Notes: generated by a model from the letters alone, not told the origin. 64,000 bases of DNA from Streptomyces orinoci (GCF_003121295.1 NZ_PHNC01000029.1:620001-684000), one strand, 5' to 3'; counted from the stretch's first letter, positions 45,946 through 54,954 are shown. A program made the numbers and translations.

Positions 45946-46944
45946 TCAGACCTCCGTCCATTCCTGGGCGGCGGGGGCGTGGCGGGTGCACACGGAACAG
46001 TAGGGGTCGCGCCAGATGGCGGTGGTTGTCTGCTCGCAGTGGGTGGTGTCCACGGTGGTGACGCGGCCCCAGGGGTGCTCGCCCTCGATGGGGAGGAAGG
46101 CCCGCAGGGCCTGATGCGCCATCAGTCCGCCGAGCCAGCGCAGGGCGGCGGGCTGCGTGGTGGACCAGCTCGCGGGGCTGACGCGCGTGGCGTCGGCGGT
46201 GGTGCCGACAGGGCCGAAGCAGCTCAGGCAGGCGGTCTCCCCGGGGATGGTCCAGGGCCCGACCCGGACCTGGTGAAGACCGGCGAACACCGGCACCAGG
46301 GGGCAGCCGGCGTCGCACAGCCGTTGATTGGCCTCGTCGAGCTCGGCCTCGTCGGTGGCGACGACCACGGTGAGAGCAGGGGTGGTGCCGGGCTCGGCAA
46401 GGACCAGTCCCTGCTCCGCCAGGGCGGTGGCCAGGGGCGCGGTGAGAAGCGCGTCGCCCGTCAGCGCCAGCGGCTTGTCCTTCACCGCGCCGTAGGCGGG
46501 GCCGGGGGTGTCGGTCCGGCGGGCGATGAAGGAGTACAGCGCGCGGTCGGCCGCCGTGCGGACGGGGCTGTCCGGCCCGGTGGGGAGCAGCACACCGAGG
46601 TGCGTCAGCTGGTCGGCGAAGGGCAGGAGGCGGTCGAGGTCCTCGGCCGGGAGCTGTTCCCGCAGGGGAATGCTCCGGGTGAGCCGCGGAACGAGCCGGG
46701 TGACCACATCCCGCAGTTCCGCGCCGTGTTTCCCCGGCGCCTTCACCACATAGCGGCGTGGGCCCGCCAGAATTTCGAACCGGTCGTCCCCCAAGGAGGT
46801 CAGGGCCACATCGGTGGCCCCGACAACGGTGGTCTGTGCCAGGTCAGTTGGGTTCACGCCGCCAACGTACGGGCCGGGCCGGGGGCGGGCCGATACCGAT
46901 TTCCCGTAGTACGGAACCACGGTTTTCCGGGCCATTGACAGCAC
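45946..46944 (-). CDS. E1-like (Ocin-ThiF/F-protein type) leader-binding protein
   Basis: A 332-residue protein with the zinc pairs ACLSCFG (about 240) and DPYCSVCTRH (about 318) and a Rossmann-like middle (ALTVVVATDEAELDEANQRL, CPLVPVFAGLHQVRVGPWTIPGETA). This is the pattern of ThiF-like TOMM proteins that bind the leader peptide and present it to YcaO. GTG at 46944 has AGGGG upstream and lies 12 bases after the dehydrogenase stop; GTG at 46857 is an alternative start. It is separate from, and additional to, the E1-like half of the YcaO fusion. Confidence 0.82.
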   Translation of the reverse strand: MLSMARKTVVPYYGKSVSARPRPGPYVGGVNPTDLAQTTVVGATDVALTSLGDDRFEILAGPRRYVVKAPGKHGAELRDVVTRLVPRLTRSIPLREQLPAEDLDRLLPFADQLTHLGVLLPTGPDSPVRTAADRALYSFIARRTDTPGPAYGAVKDKPLALTGDALLTAPLATALAEQGLVLAEPGTTPALTVVVATDEAELDEANQRLCDAGCPLVPVFAGLHQVRVGPWTIPGETACLSCFGPVGTTADATRVSPASWSTTQPAALRWLGGLMAHQALRAFLPIEGEHPWGRVTTVDTTHCEQTTTAIWRDPYCSVCTRHAPAAQEWTEV

Positions 46945-46956
46945 AACTGCCCCTGG

Positions 46957-48087
46957 TCATTCGACAGTTGCGGATTGCCCGCGCAAATGATCCGCCAGAG
47001 TGCCGGTGGCGGCGGCGCGGGCCGGCGGGTGGAAGGCGAGGCAGCGGACGGCCGCTTGGAGGTAGGCGGCCCCGGGATCGGCGAGAAAGCCGCCTCCGCC
47101 CAGCGCCTCGACCGCGGCGGCCGCCACTTGGACGACGGCGTCCTGAGTGTGGTAGCGGGCCAGCAGGGCGGGCCCCAGGAGGTCGGTGCCGGCCGTGAGT
47201 TCGTCGGCCCGGGCGGCGACGCCCTCCAGTGCATAGCAGGCGCCCTCCAGGGTGACGGCCATGGCGGCCAGCGGCGCCTGGGCGGCGAGGGGCGCGGCCA
47301 GCACCCGTTCGACCAGGGCGGCGGCCATACCGGCGTAGGAGGCGGCGATCAGCAGCTCGAAACGGACCAGGGACTGGCGCAGGGCCTCCGAGGTGGTGCC
47401 CACCGGACCGACCTCGGAGACCAGCCGCCTGGGGACGAACACGTCCCGGAGGATGACTTCGTCACTCTCCGCCCCGGCGAGGAGGTGGCTGGGCCAGAAG
47501 GAGCGGCGGTCCAGTCCCGGGGAGTCGGCGGGGATCACGGCGATGGCGAGCCTGGGGTCGCCTGGGCCGTCGATCCGCACGGTGGCGAAGAGCAGGTCCA
47601 TGGAACTGCTGAGGCTGCAGGGTTTCTTGCTGCCCGAGACAAGGATGCCGCCGTCGGTGGGGCGGCCGCTCATGTCGGGGCGCAGGATGCCCGAGCCGGG
47701 CCTGCCCTCGGCGGCACCGGACGCGACGAGCAGGGAGTTCCGGGCGACGGCCTCGGCCAGCAGCCACTCCATGCCCGCCTCCTGCCGGTCCCAGACGGTG
47801 AGTCCGGCCACGGAGAAGTGATGCATGGTGGTGGCCACCGCCAGGGAGGGTGCCCGGCAGCCGATCGCCCGCTGGATCCGGATCCCGTCCCGCAGGCCCA
47901 CGCCGAGGCCGCCGTGGTCCCGGGGGATGAACAGGCCCGGCGCTCCCGCCTGCCGGAACCAGTCGATGGCGGGTGAACCGGGACGTTCGAGGGCGTCGAG
48001 GCCGGCCTGGGCGAGCCGGGCGTCGAGGCCGGGCAGGTGGTCCTCCAGCAGGCGGCGGTCCTCGGCCAGGAATCCGGCGTCGCTCAT
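46957..48087 (-). CDS. Acyl-CoA/acyl-ACP dehydrogenase
   Basis: A 376-residue FAD enzyme. Signatures: GLFIPRDHGGLGVGLRDGIRIQRAIG in the N-terminal helical domain, VASGAAEGRPGSG and ILVSGSKKPCSLSSSMDLLFATVRI in the middle beta domain, and a C-terminal helix bundle ending ALGGGGFLADPGAAYLQAAVRCLAF. Such enzymes desaturate acyl thioesters at C2-C3. Within this cluster it probably acts on the lipid chain while bound to the ACP, as in tambjamine-type fatty amine pathways. ATG at 48087 overlaps the SRPBCC gene stop as ATGA. Confidence 0.85.
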   Translation of the reverse strand: MSDAGFLAEDRRLLEDHLPGLDARLAQAGLDALERPGSPAIDWFRQAGAPGLFIPRDHGGLGVGLRDGIRIQRAIGCRAPSLAVATTMHHFSVAGLTVWDRQEAGMEWLLAEAVARNSLLVASGAAEGRPGSGILRPDMSGRPTDGGILVSGSKKPCSLSSSMDLLFATVRIDGPGDPRLAIAVIPADSPGLDRRSFWPSHLLAGAESDEVILRDVFVPRRLVSEVGPVGTTSEALRQSLVRFELLIAASYAGMAAALVERVLAAPLAAQAPLAAMAVTLEGACYALEGVAARADELTAGTDLLGPALLARYHTQDAVVQVAAAAVEALGGGGFLADPGAAYLQAAVRCLAFHPPARAAATGTLADHLRGQSATVE

Positions 48088-48605
48088 CGCCGTCCCCCGT
48101 CGTCGGCGGCTGTGGGGCGGTCCGCGCCGGGTCCGGCGCCCGGCTCCGTCCCGCTCTCCGTCCCGGCCTGGATCTCGATCTCCCCGACGAGCGCGCGGAG
48201 GATCACGGCTATGTAGTCGCCGAGGGTCTGCGCGGCGATGGGCTCGATGACATCGGCCAGGGTGGGGATGCCCATGTCGAATTCGCAGGCGAACTCCACC
48301 CGGCAGCCGCCCTCCTCGTCCCGGAGCTGCCAGTGGCCGGTGAGGTGGTCGAGGTCGCCGTCCCGGAGGGTGAACTCGACCCGGTGCCGGGCGGCGTCGA
48401 ACCGTTCCTCCTCTGTCCATTTGAGGATGCCGCGGCGGAATTTCACCTCCCAGGAGCAGCCGGCCCGGCCGTCGCCGAAGTCCTCGGTGTCCACCCGCAG
48501 CACCGCGTCGGTCAGTTCCGGGTAACGGGGGAAATCACAGATGACCGGGTAGAGTTCGGCGGCGCTCCGCCCCTTGGCCACACCTGTCGTACGTACCTGT
48601 CGCAT
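48084..48605 (-). CDS. SRPBCC/START-type polyketide cyclase-like protein
   Basis: A 173-residue protein with the helix-grip fold of the COQ10/polyketide cyclase group: AKGRSAAELYPVICDFPRYPEL at the start, then GCSWEVKFRRGILKWTEEERFD, LDHLTGHWQLRDEEGGCRVEFACEFDM and a C-terminal amphipathic helix. These bind hydrophobic chains; here it may hold or dehydrate the acyl intermediate, since the cluster has no FabZ-type dehydratase. ATG at 48605 has AGGAGG six bases upstream. Its last 30 residues are a Gly/Ala/Pro-rich tail. Confidence 0.82.
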   Translation of the reverse strand: MRQVRTTGVAKGRSAAELYPVICDFPRYPELTDAVLRVDTEDFGDGRAGCSWEVKFRRGILKWTEEERFDAARHRVEFTLRDGDLDHLTGHWQLRDEEGGCRVEFACEFDMGIPTLADVIEPIAAQTLGDYIAVILRALVGEIEIQAGTESGTEPGAGPGADRPTAADDGGRR

Positions 48606-48630
48606 GGGAATCCTCCTGACCGCAAAGACG

Positions 48631-49872
48631 CTAGAGGTGGCGGCGCGCGACGGCGGCGGCGGCGCCCGCGACCGCGGTGCCGAGCCAGCTGAGTTCGTCG
48701 TCGCCGTAGAACACCGACGGGGTGAACCGCACGGTCCCCAGGGAGTTGGCCGTCGGGCAGACCACGACGTCACGCTCGAGGAGTTCCAGGACGAACTCGC
48801 CGGCCAGAGACTCCGAGATGAACTCGACACCGAAGAGCACACCGCGGCCGCGGACCTCACTGACCAGGTGCCGGCAGCCGGCGAGCCGGGTGTGCAGGAG
48901 CTCCCTCAGGCGGCCCTCCAGCTTCCGGGCCCGGCCGGGCGCGTCCTCGCGCAGGACCGCCTCGACGGTGTGCCGGACGGCGACGGCGGCCAGGGGATTG
49001 CCGCCGTAGGTGGAAGTGTGCAGGAAGGGGTCGCGGTTGAGGGGGGCGAAGACCTCGCCGGTGGCGACGACGGCGCCGACCGGGATCACTCCCCCGCCCA
49101 GGGCCTTGCCGCTGAGCAGCATGTCGGGTACGACGCCCTCGGCCTCCACGGCCCAGAGCTCGCCGGTCCGGCCCAGCCCGGTCTGCACCTCGTCGATGAT
49201 GAGCAGGGCACCGGCCCGGCGGCAGGCCCGCGCGATGTCACGCAGGTAGCCGGGGGGCGGGATGCGGACGCCGCCCTCTCCCTGGACGGGTTCGACGATG
49301 ACGGCGGACCGTTCGGTGAGGCGGGCGGCGAGGGCCGCGGCATCGCCGTACGGGACGAAATCGACCGGGCCGGGCAGCGGTTCGCAGGGGCGGCGGAAGG
49401 TGTCACGGCCCGTGACGCTCAGGGCGCCCAGCGTCTTGCCATGGAAGCCGCCACGGGTGGAGACCACATGGTTCCTGCCGTTCAGCCGGGCCAGCTTGAG
49501 TGCGGTTTCGCAGGCTTCCGCGCCCGAGTTGGCAAGGTACACATACTCCAGGCCGTCCGGGGCGGCGTCGGCCAGGGCCCGGCAGGCGCGGGCCAGTTCC
49601 TCGTGGAAGACCAGCGGTCCGGTGATGGCGAGGTCGGCCAGCTGGGCGCGGACCGCCTCGACCACCGGAGGGTAGCCATGGCCGAGGAGGAAGACACTGA
49701 ACCCTCCGCAGTTGAGGAGCCGCCGGCCGTCGGCGGTATGGAGGTGGTCGCCCTTGGCGCGGGCGATGACCGGGGCGGCCATCAGATCCGCCAGCCGGGC
49801 CAGCCCCGAGTTGACGTGGCGGCGGTAGAGGCCGAGGACGTCGGCGCGGGACATCCGTGGTTCCGTGGTCAT
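48631..49872 (-). CDS. Class-III PLP aminotransferase
   Basis: A 413-residue pyridoxal-phosphate enzyme of the ornithine/acyl-amine transaminase type. Signatures: LNCGGFSVFLLGHGYPPVVEAV, NSGAEACETALKLAR, GGFHGKTLGALSVTG, EPVQGEGGVRIPP, IIDEVQTGLGRTG and the Schiff-base Lys in LSGKALGGG. Next to a thioester reductase it would convert a fatty aldehyde to a primary fatty amine; alternatively it builds an amino acid for the product. It is coupled to the reductase gene by ATGA overlap (49869-49872), which favours the aldehyde-to-amine reading. Confidence 0.88.
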   Translation of the reverse strand: MTTEPRMSRADVLGLYRRHVNSGLARLADLMAAPVIARAKGDHLHTADGRRLLNCGGFSVFLLGHGYPPVVEAVRAQLADLAITGPLVFHEELARACRALADAAPDGLEYVYLANSGAEACETALKLARLNGRNHVVSTRGGFHGKTLGALSVTGRDTFRRPCEPLPGPVDFVPYGDAAALAARLTERSAVIVEPVQGEGGVRIPPPGYLRDIARACRRAGALLIIDEVQTGLGRTGELWAVEAEGVVPDMLLSGKALGGGVIPVGAVVATGEVFAPLNRDPFLHTSTYGGNPLAAVAVRHTVEAVLREDAPGRARKLEGRLRELLHTRLAGCRHLVSEVRGRGVLFGVEFISESLAGEFVLELLERDVVVCPTANSLGTVRFTPSVFYGDDELSWLGTAVAGAAAAVARRHL

Positions 49873-50879
49873 GCGATGGCCCCCGGAGGAATCAGACGGA
49901 CCCGGCTCCCCCAGTGGGAGAGGGACGCATCGAGGCAGGAGACGAGGTCGGGAGGGTCACCGGGACCAGGCAAACCCGGCTCGACGGTGGGCAGTTGGCG
50001 GTCGGTCGTCAGCGGGCCGAGGATGTCGGTGAAGAGCTCCAGGCGCTTGCGGACATCGGCGCCGAGACGGTCACCGAAGGCGGGCATGATCAGGCGGTGC
50101 ACCATCTCGGAGTCCACCATGCGGGGAGTGGGGACCTGCCAGCCCCTGCGCCGGGCGTAGGCGGTGCAGACCGCGGTGAACTGGTCGATGGTCAGGGCTC
50201 GTTTGCCGGCGGTGATCCAGTGCTCGCCGCCGGCTCCCGCCTCGATCAGGGCCACCGCGCAGGCGGCGGCATAGTCGCGCGGGAGGAAGTCGATAAAGGA
50301 GCCCGGAGCCACGGGGATGACATGGGCCTCACCGGTGACCAGGGCCTTCATGGCGGCGTACACGCCCTGGAAGCGGGGGATGGAGCCGTCGGCGCTATGG
50401 CCGATCACCAGGGACATGCGCAGGATCGACCAGGGCACTTGAGCGGCACGGACGAGTTCCTCCGCGGCCTGTTTGGACTCCCGGTAGGCGCGCGACCGCC
50501 CGGTGGGGATGCTGCCGGGGCGGCGCTCCACATAGATGGTGCTGATGAGGTGGAACGGGACTCCCGCGTCGGTTGCCAGACGCAGGGCATGGGCGGTTCC
50601 ACCGGCGTTGACGCGGTGGATGTCGGCGGCGGACCGGGTGAAGGAAGTGATGGCCGCACTGTGGATGACACCACCGATCCGTCCGGCGAGCCGGCGGTAC
50701 GGGCCTGGAGCCAGCCCCAGGGCGGGGACGGTGACATCGCCGGTGAGCAGGCCGGCGGCGTGGGACGGCCGGGTGCCGCCCTCCCGGACCAGGCCGATCG
50801 CCGCATGCGCGGGCAGGGCCGCCAGCAAGCTCTGTCCGACGACGCCCGCCGCTCCGGTGACAAGGTAGGGACGAGACAT
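49869..50879 (-). CDS. Thioester reductase-like NAD(P)H dehydrogenase (extended SDR)
   Basis: A 336-residue protein with an N-terminal TGAAGVVGQS nucleotide-binding loop. RRLAGRIGGVIHSAAITSF and VNAGGTAHALRLA are typical of carboxylic-acid/thioester reductase domains, and the catalytic YRESK (YxxxK) follows HLISTIYVE. Stand-alone members reduce acyl-ACP or acyl-CoA to aldehydes. Together with the coupled transaminase gene it could release the chain from the ACP as an amine. ATG at 50879 follows GGAGGACACCTCC. Confidence 0.84.
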   Translation of the reverse strand: MSRPYLVTGAAGVVGQSLLAALPAHAAIGLVREGGTRPSHAAGLLTGDVTVPALGLAPGPYRRLAGRIGGVIHSAAITSFTRSAADIHRVNAGGTAHALRLATDAGVPFHLISTIYVERRPGSIPTGRSRAYRESKQAAEELVRAAQVPWSILRMSLVIGHSADGSIPRFQGVYAAMKALVTGEAHVIPVAPGSFIDFLPRDYAAACAVALIEAGAGGEHWITAGKRALTIDQFTAVCTAYARRRGWQVPTPRMVDSEMVHRLIMPAFGDRLGADVRKRLELFTDILGPLTTDRQLPTVEPGLPGPGDPPDLVSCLDASLSHWGSRVRLIPPGAIA

Positions 50880-50969
50880 TGGAGGTGTCCTCCGGTTCGG
50901 TCGCGGGCCGGACGTGCCGGGCACGACCGGGTGTGTGGAGCGCGGGCCGGGCCGGTATCGGCGCCTGGC

Positions 50970-51779
50970 TCACATCAGCAGGGAGTAGCCGCCGTCGATC
51001 ACCACCGTCTGCCCAGTGATCATCTCCGCCTGGCCGGAGAGGAGGAAGGCGGCGAGTGCGCCCACATCCTCGGGCCGGGTCAGCCGGCCCGCGGGGGTCC
51101 TGCCGAGGGCGGTCTCGAACAGTTCGGCATGCCAGGGAAAGCCCCGGGCGGCGTCGGTATCGACGAGGCCGGGGGTGACGGCGTTGACCCGGCAGTGCGG
51201 GGCGAGCTCGACGGCGAGGTAGCGCACCAGGGATTCCTGGGCGCACTTCGCTGCGGCGAGCAGGCCATAGGCGTGCGGCAGGACCCGCCGGGCGCCGAGG
51301 CTGGAGACGGCGAGCACGGCGCGCAGGCCGGGTGCGGCCTGGACGAGGCGGAGCAGGGTGCGGGCATGGGTCTCCACGGCCCAGTCCCAGTGGCTGCGCC
51401 GGGTCTGCGTCAGCGAACGCTCCACTCCGGTACCGGCGTTGGAGACGAGCAGGGTGGGTGCCCCGAGTTCGGCGGTGACCCAGTCGATCACAGCGGCCGG
51501 GACGTCACTGTCGGGGTCGCCGAAGAATGCGCGGCGGGCGACGGCCCGTACGCCGAGCTTTTCGAGGGCCGTCACGGTGTGTGCGGCGGCCTCGCGGTCG
51601 CGAAGGTAGGTGACGGCGACATCGGCGCCGTCGGCGGCGAGGCGGCGGGCGATACCGCCGCCAATGCCCTTGGTGCCGCCGGTGACCAGGGCCACCTGTC
51701 CGGCGAACGGCCGGGGCTCGGACGGGCCGTCGGACGGCGTCGGGGTCAGCTCCGGGGAGCGGCCAGGGCGAGGGAGCAA
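50970..51779 (-). CDS. Enoyl-ACP reductase-like SDR (FabL/FabI type)
   Basis: A 269-residue short-chain dehydrogenase. The cofactor loop is TGGTKGIGGGIARRL. The catalytic pair is Tyr-(x)6-Lys in YGLLAAAKCAQESLVRYLAVEL, the spacing of enoyl-ACP reductases rather than the YxxxK of ketoreductases, and the C-terminus AEMITGQTVVIDGGYSLLM fits FabL. It would saturate the growing chain. The start is uncertain: TTG at 51779 lies within the ketosynthase gene behind GGGAGGT, while CTG at 51749 overlaps that gene's stop. Confidence 0.82.
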   Translation of the reverse strand: MLPRPGRSPELTPTPSDGPSEPRPFAGQVALVTGGTKGIGGGIARRLAADGADVAVTYLRDREAAAHTVTALEKLGVRAVARRAFFGDPDSDVPAAVIDWVTAELGAPTLLVSNAGTGVERSLTQTRRSHWDWAVETHARTLLRLVQAAPGLRAVLAVSSLGARRVLPHAYGLLAAAKCAQESLVRYLAVELAPHCRVNAVTPGLVDTDAARGFPWHAELFETALGRTPAGRLTRPEDVGALAAFLLSGQAEMITGQTVVIDGGYSLLM

Positions 51780-52981
51780 TTGACACCTCCCAGCGCGAAG
51801 GAATTGCTGAGGGCGAGCGTGGTACGGGCGTTCCGCGCCCGGTGGGGAATCACATCGAGGTCGCAATCGGGATCGGGACGGCCGTAGTTGGCGGTCGGCG
51901 GCAGAATGCGGCGGTCCAGTGCGAGGGCGGTGGCGGCCGCCTCGGTGGCGGCGGTGGCACCCATGAGGTGGCCGTGCAGGGACTTGGTGGACGACACCGG
52001 GGGCGGGTCGGCGAAGAGCTCACGGATCGCCCGGGCCTCACAGGCGTCCCCGGCCGGGGTGCCGGCGGCGTGGGCATTGACGTATCCGACGTCGCCGGCC
52101 GGCCGGCCGGCCATGCGCAGGGCTCCCTTCATCGCGGCCAGGGCGCCCCGCACGTCGGGCCGGGGGCGGGAGAGGTTGTAGGCGTCGGCGGTGTGGCCGT
52201 AGCCGACGACCTCGGCGTAGATATGCGCCCCGCGGGCGCGGGCATGCTCCGCCTCCTCCAGGACCAGCACGGTCGCTCCCTCGCTCATCACCAGGCCGTC
52301 GCGGGCGGCGTCGAAGGGCCGGCAGGCCTGCGCGGGGTCGCCGCCGTGGGTGGACAGGACCCGGGCGCGGGCGAAGGTGCTCAGCGCAATGGGGTTGAGC
52401 GGGGCGTCGCACCCGCCGGCGAGAACGATGTCGGCGGTGTCCTGGCGGATGAGGTCCATGCCGCGGGACAGCGCGTGGCCGGAGGCTGCGCAGCCGGTGG
52501 TGGGACATTCGACGGGTCCCATGAAGCCGTAGCGCATGGAGACCAGGCCCGCGGCGACCGTGGGCATCATGGCCATGCTGGTGGAGGGCGAGATGGCCCG
52601 CCAGCCACGGGCGGTGAGCACCGCGGCCTCGCCGGCGATGCGTTCCATGCCGGCGTAGGCGGTCGCGATGACCACGGCGGAGCGCAGCGGGTCGGCCTCG
52701 GTGCCGGTGAGAGCGGCGTCCTGCATGGCCAACGCGGCCGCGTGCACGCCGAGTTGGGCGAATCGCTCGGCACGGCGCAGGACATGGCCTTCGATGTGGT
52801 CCTCGGGCCGGAAGCCGTGGATCTCCCCGGCGGCGGTGACGGGGAAGCCGGGGAGAGTGACGCGGGTGAGGGGGCCGATGCCCGGGCGGCCCTCCCACAG
52901 GGAGTCCTCGAAGTCCTTGACGCCGATTCCGATGGGGGTGACCGGGCCGATACCGGTGATCGCCACCCGGCGGGCGGTCAT
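51746..52981 (-). CDS. Beta-ketoacyl-ACP synthase II (FabF-like)
   Basis: A 411-residue condensing enzyme. The Cys-His-His triad is complete: Cys near 163 in TTGCAASGHAL, His in NAHAAGTPAGDACE and His in STKSLHGHLMGATAATEAA, with Lys in STKS. The N-terminus ITGIGPVTPIGIGVKDFEDSLW and the end NSFALGGVNCSLAL are typical. It extends the acyl chain with malonyl-ACP. No chain-length-factor partner is present, so it works as a FabF homodimer rather than an aromatic or polyene type II synthase pair. ATG at 52981 overlaps the ACP stop as ATGA. Confidence 0.92.
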   Translation of the reverse strand: MTARRVAITGIGPVTPIGIGVKDFEDSLWEGRPGIGPLTRVTLPGFPVTAAGEIHGFRPEDHIEGHVLRRAERFAQLGVHAAALAMQDAALTGTEADPLRSAVVIATAYAGMERIAGEAAVLTARGWRAISPSTSMAMMPTVAAGLVSMRYGFMGPVECPTTGCAASGHALSRGMDLIRQDTADIVLAGGCDAPLNPIALSTFARARVLSTHGGDPAQACRPFDAARDGLVMSEGATVLVLEEAEHARARGAHIYAEVVGYGHTADAYNLSRPRPDVRGALAAMKGALRMAGRPAGDVGYVNAHAAGTPAGDACEARAIRELFADPPPVSSTKSLHGHLMGATAATEAAATALALDRRILPPTANYGRPDPDCDLDVIPHRARNARTTLALSNSFALGGVNCSLALAAPRS

Positions 52982-53232
52982 GAGCGCTCCAGCAGTTGGG
53001 TGACCCGGTCCACCAGCCCCCGGACGACCAGCATGTCCTGGAGGTTTTCGTCGGTGATGGTCAGGCTGTGGCGTTCCTCGAGGATGGCGACGGCACTGAT
53101 CAGATCGACCGAGTCCAGGCCGAGATCGTCGAAGAGGTGGGCCTCGGGGGTGATCTGTTCGGCGGGTACGGCGAACCGTTCGGTGAGCAGCGTGCGCAGT
53201 TCGTGCTCCACCGTGTCCCTGGTGCTCTTCAC
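52978..53232 (-). CDS. Acyl carrier protein
   Basis: An 84-residue carrier. The phosphopantetheine attachment Ser is in DLGLDSVDLISAV, near residue 39, with the helices VEHELRTLLTERF and LQDMLVVRGLVDRVTQLLE on either side. GTG at 53232 has AAGGAG eight bases upstream; the longer frame from 53268 has no such site. Its position between the ketoreductase and ketosynthase genes makes it the dedicated carrier of the cluster. It would be activated by a phosphopantetheinyl transferase such as that at 62117. Confidence 0.92.
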   Translation of the reverse strand: MKSTRDTVEHELRTLLTERFAVPAEQITPEAHLFDDLGLDSVDLISAVAILEERHSLTITDENLQDMLVVRGLVDRVTQLLERS

Positions 53233-53264
53233 GGCTGTACTCCTTGCCGGTCGGGGATGTCGGG

Positions 53265-53984
53265 TCACAACCCGCCGTCGATGTGGATGAGTTGTCCGGT
53301 CATGGCGGGGTTGTTCACGCAGTGCCGTACGGCCGCGGCCACATCCTCGGCGGATACCAGGGCTCCGGTCGCGGTGAGCTGGAGGTACCGGGTGCGGGTG
53401 GGCCCGCCCACGTCGGCGGTGAGGCGGGAGGCGACGAGGCCGGGCGAGACCACATTGGCGGTGATGCCGTGCCGGCCGGTCTCCCGGGCGACGGCGCGGG
53501 TCATTCCCAGCAGACCTGCCTTGGCGGCGGCGTAGTTCGCCTGGCCGGGCACGCCCAGCGCCGCGGCGGCCGAGCCGATGCTGACGATCCGGCCATGGCG
53601 CGCGGCGAGCATATGGGGCAGAGCCTGACGGATGCAGCGGAACGCCCCGGTGAGATTGGTGTCAATGACCTCGTCCCAGTCCTCGTCGCGCATGCGGGCC
53701 GCGGGCCGGTCGTGCCGCATGCCCGCGGCGTTGACCAGGACGGTCACCGGGCCCAGCGCCTCGGCCGTGGCGCGGAACGCGGCGCGGACCGCGGCGGCGT
53801 CGCGGACGTCGAGCGGGAGGGCGACGGCTTCGGGCAGTGCGGCCGCCAGGGCGCGGGCCGCGCCCTCCGCGGTGCGGTAGCAGGCCGCGATGCGTATGCC
53901 GTCGGCGGCCAGCGCCCGGCAGGCCGCCGAGCCGATGGCGCCGCCGGCACCCGTGACGAGGGCGACGCGGGGCTCATCCGCCAT
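53265..53984 (-). CDS. 3-oxoacyl-ACP reductase (FabG-like)
   Basis: A 239-residue classical SDR. TGAGGAIGSAACRAL binds NADPH; NAAG, the Ser in IVSIGSAAAALGVPGQANYAAAKAGLLGMTRAVA and YAAAK form the catalytic set, and the end is GQLIHIDGGL. It reduces beta-ketoacyl-ACP to the hydroxy form. ATG at 53984 has GGAGGACCGCC upstream and overlaps the acyltransferase gene by 11 bases. Confidence 0.91.
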   Translation of the reverse strand: MADEPRVALVTGAGGAIGSAACRALAADGIRIAACYRTAEGAARALAAALPEAVALPLDVRDAAAVRAAFRATAEALGPVTVLVNAAGMRHDRPAARMRDEDWDEVIDTNLTGAFRCIRQALPHMLAARHGRIVSIGSAAAALGVPGQANYAAAKAGLLGMTRAVARETGRHGITANVVSPGLVASRLTADVGGPTRTRYLQLTATGALVSAEDVAAAVRHCVNNPAMTGQLIHIDGGL

Positions 53985-54954
53985 GGCGGTCCTCCGTGCC
54001 GGCCGGCCGGGGCGCCGCCCGGTCCTGCCGTTCGGGCTGGAAGGGGCGCGGGGTACGGGCCTCCTCGTCGCCCGAGACCAGCCGCAGGTCGAGCCGGTGC
54101 TGCGGCAGCGTCTCGCGGATGAGGCCGAGCAGCCGGGCGGGGGAACCGGGGCCGAGTTCGGTGAAGGCCCGGTGTCCGTCGGCGGCGGCGCTCTCCACGG
54201 CCGCCCGGAAGTCCACGGTCCTGCTCATCCCCGTCACCAGGAGCTCCTTGATGCGGCCGGGATCGGTGGTGGCGGTGCCGGTGACACAGGAGTACAACGG
54301 GGCGGCGGGCGGGCGGAGTTCGATGTCCTTCAGGGCACGGCGCAGCGTGTCCGAGGCCGGCTCCATCAAGGGCGTGTGGGCGGCGTAGGGCACCCGCAGG
54401 ACCCGCGTGCGGTGGGCGCCGCGGGCCCGGCACCGGCGGGCCGCCTCCTGCATGGCGGCGTTCTCGCCCGCGAGGACGGTCTGGGTCGGGCTGTTGACGT
54501 TGGACACCGCAATGGCCGTTCCCCGGCGGGCAATTGAGCCGCAGACGGCGCGGACCTGGTCGGCGGTGAGGCCGAGGACGGCCATCATGCCGGTGTCCGT
54601 CGTCGCGGCGTCGGCCATGGCCCGCGCGCGCTGCGCGGTGAGGACGAGGCCGGTCTCGAAGGAGAGCGAGCCGACCGCGGTGAGGGCGGCGAACTCGCCG
54701 AAGCTGTGGCCGATCACGCCCTCGGGGGGCGGCCCGTGCCGCAGCAGCGCCCGGGCCGTGGCGACACCGACGACAAACAGGGCGGGCTGCACGGTGGCGG
54801 GGTCCCACGCGGGCTCCGGGTCGGTCAGGCAGCAGCCGGTCAGGTCGGTGCCGAGGATGTCGCGGGCGGTGCGGAGCAGGGCGGGGGCCTCACCGCAGCC
54901 GGCCGCCATATGCGGGCGCTGTGCGCCCTGGCCGGGGAAGACCCAGATGCTCAT
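53974..54954 (-). CDS. Malonyl-CoA:ACP acyltransferase (FabD-like)
   Basis: A 326-residue acyltransferase. It begins IWVFPGQGAQRPHM, has the nucleophile Ser in GHSFGEFAAL (about 84), the oxyanion Arg in QRARAMADA and the catalytic His in VPYAAHTPLMEPA. It loads extender units onto the ACP. The C-terminal 40 residues (EEARTPRPFQPERQDRAAPR) are a polar tail. ATG at 54954 follows AGGAGGGAAC. Confidence 0.9.
   Translation of the reverse strand: MSIWVFPGQGAQRPHMAAGCGEAPALLRTARDILGTDLTGCCLTDPEPAWDPATVQPALFVVGVATARALLRHGPPPEGVIGHSFGEFAALTAVGSLSFETGLVLTAQRARAMADAATTDTGMMAVLGLTADQVRAVCGSIARRGTAIAVSNVNSPTQTVLAGENAAMQEAARRCRARGAHRTRVLRVPYAAHTPLMEPASDTLRRALKDIELRPPAAPLYSCVTGTATTDPGRIKELLVTGMSRTVDFRAAVESAAADGHRAFTELGPGSPARLLGLIRETLPQHRLDLRLVSGDEEARTPRPFQPERQDRAAPRPAGTEDRHGG

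Noticed and set aside
51746..54954. Aromatic or polyene type II polyketide synthase
   Set aside because: There is a single ketosynthase with a complete triad and no chain-length-factor partner or dehydratase, and an enoyl reductase is present.
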